Source: Nocardioidaceae bacterium (GTDB lineage Bacteria; Actinomycetota; Actinomycetes; Propionibacteriales; Nocardioidaceae). Taken from it: a stretch of 64,000 nucleotides of DNA. The notes under the pieces are model-generated. The model saw nothing but the letters and a program-made list of their open reading frames with translations, was not told the origin of the DNA and made no database searches. Position numbers and translations under genes: made by a program. The DNA lies in the NCBI GenBank assembly GCA_017744365.1, contig JAGIBL010000002.1:558001-622000 (forward strand), given 5' to 3'. Shown one piece after another: positions 8,580-16,100 of the stretch (position 1 is the first letter of the stretch; the number at the start of each line of letters is the position of its first letter).

Positions 8580-9359
8580 ATGGCCAAGAGCATCGACGTC
8601 TCTGACCTGAACATCTACTACGGCGACTTCCTCGCCGTGGAGGGTGTCTCGATGACGATCAAGGCACGCTCGGTGACCGCCTTCATCGGTCCGTCCGGCT
8701 GCGGCAAGTCGACCTTCCTGCGCACCCTGAACCGGATGCACGAGGTGATCCCGGGCGCGCACGTCGAGGGCAAGGTGATGGTCGACGGGCAGTCCCTGTA
8801 CGACCCGTCCGTGGACCCGGTGGAGGTGCGCCGGATGATCGGCATGGTCTTCCAGCGGCCGAACCCGTTCCCGACGATGTCGATCTACGAGAACGTGCTG
8901 GCCGGCGTACGGCTCAACAACAAGAAGCTCTCCAAGCGCGACGCCGACGACCTGGTCGAGAAGTCGCTGCAGGGGGCGAACCTCTGGAACGAGGTCAAGG
9001 ACCGTCTCAACAAGCCCGGCATGGGCCTGTCCGGTGGTCAGCAGCAGCGCCTCTGCATTGCCCGCGCGATCGCCGTGGAGCCCCAGATCCTGCTCATGGA
9101 CGAGCCCTGCTCCGCGCTGGACCCGATCTCGACCTCGGCCATCGAGGACCTGATCCACCAGCTCAAGGAGCAGTACACGATCGTCATCGTCACCCACAAC
9201 ATGCAGCAGGCCGCCCGGGTCTCCGAGGACACCGCCTTCTTCAACCTCGCCGGTGCGGGGAAGCCGGGCAGACTCATCGAGATGAACCCCACCAAGAAGA
9301 TCTTCAGCGTCCCGGACGAGGAGGCCACCGAGGCCTACATCTCCGGCCGCTTCGGCTGA
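8580..9359 (+). CDS. pstB: Phosphate ABC transporter ATP-binding subunit
   Basis: This 259-residue ABC ATPase has Walker [10 protein letters not shown] (residues 37-45), the signature LSGGQQQR, Walker [14 protein letters not shown] and a switch histidine (VTHNMQQA). It drives phosphate import through PstCA. AAGGAAG lies just upstream of the ATG. No phoU follows; the gene ends at a palindromic repeat (9399-9485) that may act as a bidirectional terminator. A PhoU-like DUF47 gene is found instead next to pit at 11564. Confidence 0.97.
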   Translation: MAKSIDVSDLNIYYGDFLAVEGVSMTIKARSVTAFIGPSGCGKSTFLRTLNRMHEVIPGAHVEGKVMVDGQSLYDPSVDPVEVRRMIGMVFQRPNPFPTMSIYENVLAGVRLNNKKLSKRDADDLVEKSLQGANLWNEVKDRLNKPGMGLSGGQQQRLCIARAIAVEPQILLMDEPCSALDPISTSAIEDLIHQLKEQYTIVIVTHNMQQAARVSEDTAFFNLAGAGKPGRLIEMNPTKKIFSVPDEEATEAYISGRFG

Positions 9360-9398
9360 TCCCCTGTCGCTCGGCCCGTGTGCCTACCCGGGCCTGTC

Positions 9399-9485
9399 CG
9401 CGCACCCGGGCCTGCGAATGTTGCTGGTGGGTCAGGCGACCGCATCAGTGGGCCCACGAGCGACATTCGCAGGCCCGCGTGCGCG
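9399..9485. repeat. Palindromic dispersed repeat, copy A
   Basis: The inverted 33-base arms 9399-9431 and 9453-9485 differ at 3 positions, one of which becomes a G-U pair. The arms carry the shared core CCTGCGAATGT / ACATTCGCAGG. This copy sits 40 bases after the pstB stop, and its right half supplies the last codons and the stop of the convergent Vsr-like gene (tail ARGPANVARGPTDAVA). Confidence 0.85.
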
Positions 9486-10334
9486 TTCGACCGCCCGCGA
9501 CAGCACCTCGACGACGTACGTCGGCTGGTGGATCACCTGGGCCCAGCTGAATCGGATGACGAGGTACCCCAGGGTCGACAGCGCGTTGTAGCGGACGCAG
9601 TCACGGGTCAACGCCGCGCTTTTGCCGTGCCACTCGAAGCTCTCCGCCTCGATCACGATGCCAAGCGTCACGTCGACCAGGTCCGGCTGGACGACCCACC
9701 CAGGCCCGACCCTCAGGGGCCGTTGCGGCTCGACCGCGAGCCCGGGGACCGTGGAGGCGATCGCCCGCAGCGTCGACTCGAACGCGTTCGCGGCTGCCGA
9801 GGTCGCCATCGCCGCGACCGCCATCGCCCGCGCGCGGCCGCGGCCTCGCATCGAGGCGGCGAGTGCGCGCAGCTGCCCGGACGTGATGTCCCCGGCCCTG
9901 ATTGCACTGTCGACGATCGGCACCGCCTCCTCGAGCGGCAGGTTCCGCATGCAGTCGACGAGTGTGCGGCGCTTGCTCGTGGCGCCGGCGACGATGTCCT
10001 CGGGCGCGATGTTCGACCAGTGCGGGACCAGTGATCGCCTCGCCGCGCGTGGCACGTGGTGGGTGCGCGGGAAGGTGACGTCCGGGAGCGCGGGCACCAG
10101 CCGCTGCCCCCAGCCGTGTCGCTGTGCGGCGCTGCGCATGGAGATCACGCCGCCGTACGTCGCCGCGGCCTTGACCGCGTCGCTCGCGGTGGCGAGCGCG
10201 TAGATCCCGCGGGCCACCCGCACCAGCGTGCCCGACCGCAGCGCCCGGTCTACCGCGGACCTGCCGCAGCGCGCGACGATCTCTGGGCGCCGGCAAGCGC
10301 CGCCGAGGTACGTCACATGGCTGGCGAGATCCAC
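9432..10334 (-). CDS. AbiEi-like winged-helix plus DUF559/Vsr-like nuclease domain protein
   Basis: This 300-residue protein has an N-terminal winged-helix region (about 1-60, including SGTLVRVARGIYAL) of the kind found in type IV antitoxin (AbiEi) proteins. Its C-terminal domain (about 195-290) resembles the DUF559/Vsr PD-(D/E)xK fold, with QPDLVDV, then IVIEAESFEWHG and a later DCVRYNAL. No toxin partner gene is adjacent. The start is a GTG at 10334 with a G-rich stretch just upstream. Copies A and B of a palindromic repeat bracket the gene, and copy A encodes its last residues. Role unknown; a repeat-associated nuclease is possible, as is a plain regulator. Confidence 0.7.
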   Translation of the reverse strand: MDLASHVTYLGGACRRPEIVARCGRSAVDRALRSGTLVRVARGIYALATASDAVKAAATYGGVISMRSAAQRHGWGQRLVPALPDVTFPRTHHVPRAARRSLVPHWSNIAPEDIVAGATSKRRTLVDCMRNLPLEEAVPIVDSAIRAGDITSGQLRALAASMRGRGRARAMAVAAMATSAAANAFESTLRAIASTVPGLAVEPQRPLRVGPGWVVQPDLVDVTLGIVIEAESFEWHGKSAALTRDCVRYNALSTLGYLVIRFSWAQVIHQPTYVVEVLSRAVERARGPANVARGPTDAVA

Positions 10335-10428
10335 CCCCAGAGGCTGCGTGAAATTTCCGCGAACCGGTTGCCGCTATCCACAGGCCCCCGGACCGGGCTG
10401 CGTCGAGACCCCGAAGGCTTGCGTGCCG

Positions 10429-10517
10429 GCGCGTACCCGGGCAGGCGAATGTGACTGGAGGGACGCAGGCACGTCACTCGCGCACCACGCGCGACATTCG
10501 CAGGCTCGGGTACGCGC
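10429..10517. repeat. Palindromic dispersed repeat, copy B
   Basis: The 24-base arms 10429-10452 and 10494-10517 (3 mismatches) begin GCGCGTACCC and end in GCGAATGT. The copy is intergenic between pit and the Vsr-like gene. With copy A it frames a ~1.1 kb unit. Confidence 0.8.
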
Positions 10518-10558
10518 TCGGCGCCGCAGCGAGCGGGGGCAGAGGGCGTGCAGAACCC

Positions 10559-11560
10559 CTACGGCAGCTGGAACACGAACCGCAGCACGGCGTACATCAG
10601 GGCGGCGGCCGCGCCTGCGGCGGGGAAGGTGAGGACCCAGGCGGTGAGGATGGTGCGGGCGACGCCCCAGCGGACTGCCGAGAGCCGCTTGGTGGCGCCG
10701 ACGCCCATGATGGCCGAGGTGATGGTGTGGGTGGTCGAGATCGGGGCGTGGTAGACGAACGCGGTGGTGTAGAGCACCGCGGCACCGACCGACTCGGCGG
10801 CGAACCCGCGGGACGGGTCCAGCGCGATGATCCGGCGGCCGAGGGTGCGCATGATCCGCCAGCCACCGGCGTACGTGCCCGCCGAGATCGCCGAGGCGGC
10901 CGCGATGATGACCCACAGCGGGAGGTCGTCGTCCTTGCCGGCGTACCCGCCCGCGACCAGCGCCAGGAAGATCACGCCCATCGTCTTCTGCGCGTCCTGC
11001 AGACCGTGGCCGAGCGCGAGGGCGGCGGCCGAGAGGGTCTGGGCCAGCCGGAAGCCGCGCTGCACCCGGTGCGGGTTGCGCCGGCGGAAGATCCACATGA
11101 TCGAGAGCATCACCAGGAAGGCCGCGCAGAACCCGACAACCGGCGACCCCACCATCGGGATCACGACCTTGTCGACGATCGTCTTCCAGTGCACCCCGGC
11201 GCCCGCCGCCAGCGCGGCGCCGACCAGGCCGCCGATGAGGGCGTGCGAGGACGACGAGGGCAGGCCGAAGTACCAGGTGACAAGGTTCCAGGTGATCGCG
11301 CCGAGCAAGCCGGCCATCACGATGATGAGGCCGTGGTTCCCGTCCGGCGGGGTGATGGTGTCGCTGACCGTGTGCGCGACCTCCTGGCCGAGCAGCGCGC
11401 CGACGAAGTTCATCACCGCGGCGATGGTCAGCGCGATCCGCGGCGTCAGGGCGCGCGTCGAGACCGAGGTCGCGATCGCGTTGGCCGCGTCGTGGAAGCC
11501 GTTCGTGTAGTCGAACGCGAGGGCAACCACGACCACCGCGATCACGATGGCGAGATCCAC
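10559..11560 (-). CDS. pit: Low-affinity inorganic phosphate transporter, Pit family
   Basis: This 333-residue membrane protein has the PHO4/Pit family N-terminal signature FDYTNGFHDAANAIATSVST at residues 20-39 and a second repeat of the fold after about residue 200. It moves metal-phosphate complexes with protons across the cytoplasmic membrane. It lies 3 bases downstream of a DUF47 gene, the usual Pit accessory partner, so the two form an operon. Genes for both phosphate systems (Pst and Pit) are therefore within 7 kb. No PHO box is visible in front of this operon. Confidence 0.93.
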   Translation of the reverse strand: MDLAIVIAVVVVALAFDYTNGFHDAANAIATSVSTRALTPRIALTIAAVMNFVGALLGQEVAHTVSDTITPPDGNHGLIIVMAGLLGAITWNLVTWYFGLPSSSSHALIGGLVGAALAAGAGVHWKTIVDKVVIPMVGSPVVGFCAAFLVMLSIMWIFRRRNPHRVQRGFRLAQTLSAAALALGHGLQDAQKTMGVIFLALVAGGYAGKDDDLPLWVIIAAASAISAGTYAGGWRIMRTLGRRIIALDPSRGFAAESVGAAVLYTTAFVYHAPISTTHTITSAIMGVGATKRLSAVRWGVARTILTAWVLTFPAAGAAAALMYAVLRFVFQLP

Positions 11561-11563
11561 CGG

Positions 11564-12181
11564 TCAGGACTCCTTGACGTGGATCTGCTCGATGATGTTG
11601 GCGACCTTCTCGAAGGCGTCGATCGCGTGCTCGAGCGAGTCGACGATGTCCTTGAGCTTGAGCACCTCGAGCGCCTCGTACTGGCCGCTGAACAGCTTGG
11701 CCAGGATCCGCCGGTAGCTCTTGTCGCCGGAGTTCTCGAGCCGGTTGATCTCGATCCAGTACTCCTCGAGATCCTTCATCGACTGCAGCTTCGGCATCGA
11801 CTCCGCGGTCAGCTCGGCGCAGCGCTGGATGACCTCGACCTGGTCGGCGAGCTCGCTGGGCAGGGTGTCGACCTCGTAGAGCAGCGCCAGGTCGACGGCC
11901 TCCTCCATGAAGTCCATGACGTCGTCGAGCCCGGACGCGAGCGCGTAGATGTCCTCGCGGTCGAACGGGGTGACGAAGGTGCTGTTGACGCGGCGGACGA
12001 TCTCGTGGGTCGTCTCGTCGGCCTGGTGCTCGGCGTCGCGCATGCGCCGCGCGATCGCCTCGCGGTCGTTGCCGTCACCGAGCATCTCGGCCAGCAAGGC
12101 AGCCCCGTCGACCAGTCCCGACGCCGAGGCGGTGAGAAGGGTGTAGAAGGCGGTGTCGACGGGCTTGAACCTCAACGCCAC
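11564..12181 (-). CDS. DUF47 PhoU-like Pit accessory protein
   Basis: This 205-residue, highly helical acidic protein contains HQADETTHEIVRRVN and TPFDREDIYALASGLDD, both typical of DUF47/PhoU-like proteins that partner Pit transporters. The acidic stretches probably bind metals, as in PhoU. The GTG at 12181 was chosen because CAGGAG lies about 8 bases upstream; an earlier in-frame codon at 12217 has no support. A TAGCAT -10-like box is visible on the minus strand near 12220. It probably tunes Pit activity in response to phosphate (family knowledge). Confidence 0.88.
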   Translation of the reverse strand: MALRFKPVDTAFYTLLTASASGLVDGAALLAEMLGDGNDREAIARRMRDAEHQADETTHEIVRRVNSTFVTPFDREDIYALASGLDDVMDFMEEAVDLALLYEVDTLPSELADQVEVIQRCAELTAESMPKLQSMKDLEEYWIEINRLENSGDKSYRRILAKLFSGQYEALEVLKLKDIVDSLEHAIDAFEKVANIIEQIHVKES

Positions 12182-12275
12182 GGTGAACTCCTGGAGAGCA
12201 GGACCAGAACGGACCACATGCTAGGTGGTCACCGGGCCCCGAACGCAAGCCAGGGTCGCCAGGGTGACGCCAGTC

Positions 12276-12422
12276 TCAGGCCAGGCCGAGCAGCCGGTCG
12301 ATCTCCTCGCCCGACAGCGGACCGTCGGACTGGTTGGCGGCAGCGATCAACGTCGTGGTCAGGTCGACCTCCGCCAGCAGCTCGGAATCCTCGAGCTCGA
12401 CCTCGAGCGGGTCACCGGTCAC
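12276..12422 (-). CDS. Small acidic hypothetical protein (48 aa)
   Basis: This short frame gives MTGDPLEVELEDSELL and ends PLSGEEIDRLLGLA. It is acidic and probably helical. GGGAGGA lies about 6 bases before this GTG; another GTG one codon upstream (12425) would add one residue but sits too close to the ribosome binding site. Codon use follows the high-GC third-position pattern of its neighbours. Function unknown. It lies between the Pit accessory gene and cspA, on the same strand as both. Confidence 0.6.
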   Translation of the reverse strand: MTGDPLEVELEDSELLAEVDLTTTLIAAANQSDGPLSGEEIDRLLGLA

Positions 12423-12489
12423 CACGGTCCTCCCTTCGGCGCGCCTACCTCACGGGTATGTGTACAGGGTCCGTCATACACCCAAAAGA

Positions 12490-12523
12490 CCAGGGGCTCC
12501 GACCGAATGGTCGAAGCCCCTGG
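12490..12523 (-). terminator. Rho-independent terminator after cspA
   Basis: The 15-base arms pair with one G-U wobble around the loop ATTC. On the minus strand the stem is followed by TCTTTTGGG. It lies 17 bases past the cspA stop codon. Confidence 0.85.
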
Positions 12524-12540
12524 GACGAATCCGAAAAGAT

Positions 12541-12744
12541 TCAGAGAGGACGGACGTTCTCCGCCTGCGGGCCCTTCGGACCCTGCGTGACGTCGAACTC
12601 GACCTTCTGGTTCTCGTCGAGGGACTTGTAGCCCTGCGACTGGATGGCCGAGTAGTGAACGAAGACGTCGTCGCCGCCGTTCTCCTGGGCGATGAAGCCG
12701 AAGCCCTTCTCAGCGTTGAACCACTTGACGGTGCCCTGAGCCAT
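12541..12744 (-). CDS. cspA: Cold shock protein
   Basis: This 67-residue OB-fold protein has RNP1-type KGFGFIAQ and RNP2-type VFVHYSAI motifs, the standard single-stranded nucleic-acid binding residues of CspA proteins. It acts as an RNA chaperone in the cytoplasm. AAGGAG lies about 10 bases before the ATG. The gene is monocistronic, with its own terminator at 12490-12523. The non-coding stretch of several hundred bases upstream could hold a long structured 5' leader, as is known for other csp genes. Confidence 0.96.
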   Translation of the reverse strand: MAQGTVKWFNAEKGFGFIAQENGGDDVFVHYSAIQSQGYKSLDENQKVEFDVTQGPKGPQAENVRPL

Positions 12745-13158
12745 GCTCGTTTTTCTCCTTGTTCGGGCGGGAAACCACCACTGCGGCGGCCTCTGCACAG
12801 ATGCGGTGATACGTCGTCCCGCCTCGCATGGAGAAGAAACGCCGTTGGCTCACGAACTCCAACCGCGTTGGTTACCGCTGGAAACGCATCTGCAGGTACG
12901 ACAGTACCAATCCAGGACCGGTTGTCACGCCTCAGGAGCAGACTCGTCCAGAGTTGGCCGGGCGTTGTTCGCCCGTTCGCGCCCGGTTCCGCACGGAGCG
13001 TGCCGAATCCAGCGCTGGCTCGTTGGGAAATCAGCGACGTCACGAGCCGACAAATCGTTGCGAACTGCGGCATTCAGCCAGCAAACATGCAAGGGTTCGG
13101 AACTGCAGGGATATCGCGCCGTCCAGCGTCTCGGGCGGATCAGGGGAAGGGGTATGCC
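12745..13158. other. 414-base non-coding region between divergent cspA and scaffold gene
   Basis: This region must hold the cspA leader and promoter on the minus strand and the promoter of the large coiled-coil gene on the plus strand. Base composition is less GC-rich than in the genes around it. A small inverted repeat, GGTAC-GACA-GTACC, lies at 12895-12908. No convincing gene is present. Confidence 0.5.
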
Positions 13159-16100
13159 GTGGCACGGAATCGCCGCGCCGACTCCACCGACCCCACCCGC
13201 GAACGCGCCGAGCTGCTGACCGATGGCGAGGAGCGTATCGACCCCCTGCGTGTCGCCTCGGAGGGCCTCGAGGACGTCGAGGAGGAGGCCAACGCGACCC
13301 ACGCGCCCGCTGCCATCGACGACATCGGCCCAGCCCCCGACCCGCTCGCCGTGCTGAGCCACGCGATCGACGAGGAGCAGGAGGGCGGGCCTGCGCCCGT
13401 GGAGCACGACGAGGCAGGTACGACGACCGCCGCGCGGCGTGGCCTGTTCCGCCGTGGCCGCGACGCCGGCCCGCCGGTGCCCGAGCTCTCCCGCGAGGCC
13501 GTCGCCGGCATCACCGGTCCGGGCCTGGTCGACAGGTCCGTGGCCGAGATCGTCGCCGAGGCCGGGCTCGCCGAACCCACCATCGACCCGCTGGAGCAGG
13601 CGGCGGCCGCGATCGACGTACCCCGGGTGACCACCTGGGCGCAGGACCTGGCCGACGACACCGGCCCGCTCGAGCCGTGGGTGACCGGGGAGATCCCGGT
13701 GGTCTCGGCGGAGGTGGCCGCGGAAGTGGCTGCGCCGGACTCGGCTGCTGCCGCGCCCGGAGAGACGCCCGGGGAGTCGCCGGCGCCGGAGGACGAGACC
13801 GAGGACGCCGTACGACGCTCGCGCCGGTCCTCGCGCCGGCGCCGCAAGGACAACGAGCCCGAGCCGGTCCAGGAGTCCGCCGAGGCCGAGGAGCCAGCGG
13901 ACGCCCCCGCGGAACAGGGGCCACGTGAGTTCCTGGGCAACTACCTCGACGTGCCCCGCGAGGAGATCGCGTCCGCGCCGGCCGAGGAGATCGTCGTCGA
14001 GCACGTCGTCGACGAGCCCTGGGACCGCTCGGTCGACGGGGGCGAGCAGCCGGCCTCGTTCCTGGGTTCGTACCTGGACGAACCGGCGAGCGACGAGCCG
14101 GCCGACGAGTCGCACCTCGAGGCGGAGAACGCGCGGCTGGCCGCGGAGAGCGCCGAGCAGCAGCGGCTGGAGGCCGAGCGCGCCGCCGCGGAGGACGCCG
14201 AGGCTGCCCGCCTCGCCGCCGAGCGCCGTGCCGCCGAGGAGGCGGAAGCGATCCGGGCCGCGGCAGAACGAGCTGCCGCCGAGGAAGCCGAGCGCCAGCG
14301 GGAGGCCGCGCAGGCCGAGCGTCTCGCCGCCGAGCGAGCCGAGGCCGAGCGGCTGGAGGACGAGCGCCGCGCCGCCGAAGAGGCCGAGGCCACGCGCCTG
14401 GCCACGATCCGGGCCGCAGCCGAGGAGGCAGAACGCCACCGTCTGGCCGCCGAGCAGGCCGAGGCCGAGCGTCTCGCGGCCGAGCGGGCCGTAGCCGAGC
14501 AGGCCGAGCGGGACCGGATCGCCGCCGAGGAAGCCGCGCTCGAGGCTGCCCTGCAGGAGGCCGAGGACGCCGTACGGCGGGAGGCCGAGGAAGCGGCACG
14601 CCGCGAGGCCGAGCGTCTCGCCGCGGAGGAGGAGCGTCGCCTGGCCGCCGAGAAGGCCGAGGCCGATCGGATCGCCGCGCTGCAGGAGGCGGCACAGCGG
14701 CGCGAGGCAGCTCGGCTGGCCGCGCTCCAGGCCGAGGAGGACCGCAAGGCAGCCGAGGAGGCCGAGCGCCAGCGGGTCGAGCAGGAACGGCTGGAGCGGG
14801 AGCGCCAGGAGGCGATCGAGCGCGAGCGCGCCCGGCGCGCCGCCCTGGTCGCGGAGCAGGAGCGACTGGCCGCCGAGCAGGCCGAGGCCGAGCGCGTCGA
14901 GGCCGAGCGGCGGCGCCAGGAGGAAGACGAGGCGCGCCGCCAGGAGCAGCTGCGCCGGGCAGCGGTCAGGGCCGAGGAGGTCCGGCTGGCTGCCGAGGCG
15001 CACGAGGCCGAGCGCATCGAGACCGAGCGGGCCGCTGCCCAGCAGGCGGAGGCAGAGCGCCTCGAAGCCCTCCGGGTCGCCGAGGAGGCGCGGTTCCAGC
15101 AGTGGCTGCGCGACGAGGCGGACGAGGCCGCGCGCATCGAGGCCGCCCGAGCCGCGGCTCAGGACGCGGAGAACGACCGGCTCGAGGCGATTCGGCTCGC
15201 GGCGATCAAGGCCGAGGAGGACCGGGTCGCAGCTGAGAGGGCCGAGGCCGAGCGGCTCGAGGCCGAGCGCGCTGCAGCCCAGCGGGCCGAGGAGGAGCGG
15301 CTCGAGGCCTTGCGCCTCGCCGCGATCAAGGCCGAGGAGGACCGGCTGGCCGCCGAGAAGGCGGAGGCCGAGCGCCTGGCCGCGGAGCGTGCTGCTGCCG
15401 AGCGCGCGGAGGCCGAGCGGCTCGAGGCCCTCCGGCTGGCCGCCATCGAGGCCGAGAACCAGCGCCTGGCCGCGGAGAAGGCCGAAGCCGACCGGATCGA
15501 GGCCGAGCGGGCCGCCGCCCAGCAGGCAGAGACCGAGCGGCTCGAGGCGGTTCGCCTCGCGGCGATCAAGGCCGAGGAGGACCGGCTGGCCGCCGAGAAG
15601 GCCGAGGCCGACCGGATCGAGGCCGAGCGGGCCGCCGCCCAGCAGGACGAGACCGAGCGGCTCGAGGCACTGCGGCTGGCCGCCATCGAGGCCGAGAACC
15701 AGCGCCTGGCCGCGGAGAAGGCCGAGGCCGACCGCATCGAGGCCGAGCGCGCCGCCGCCCAGCACGCCGAGGCCCAGCGGCTGGAGGCGGTTCGGATCGA
15801 GAACGAGCGGCTCGCCGCCGAGGCCGCGGAGGCGGAGCGGATCGAGGCCGCGCGGGTGGCCGCCCAGCAGGCCGAGGCCGAGCGGCTGGAGGCGGTTCGG
15901 GTCGAGGAGGAGCGGCTGGCTGCTCTGCGGGCCGAGGAGGAGCGCCTCGCGGCCGAGAAGGCCGAGGCCGAGCGCGTCGAGGCCGAGCGCGCCGCCGCCC
16001 AGCGCGCCGAGGAGGAGCGCCTGGAGGCCCTGCGTCTCGCGGCGATCAAGGCCGAGGAGGAGCGCCTCGCCGCGGAGAAGGCCGAGGCCGACCGGATCGA

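Noticed and set aside
9360-9485. Palindrome copy A as an ordinary terminator only
   Set aside because: It has no U-run and shares its arms with three distant copies, one inside a coding region, so a dispersed element explains it better, although it may also stop transcription.
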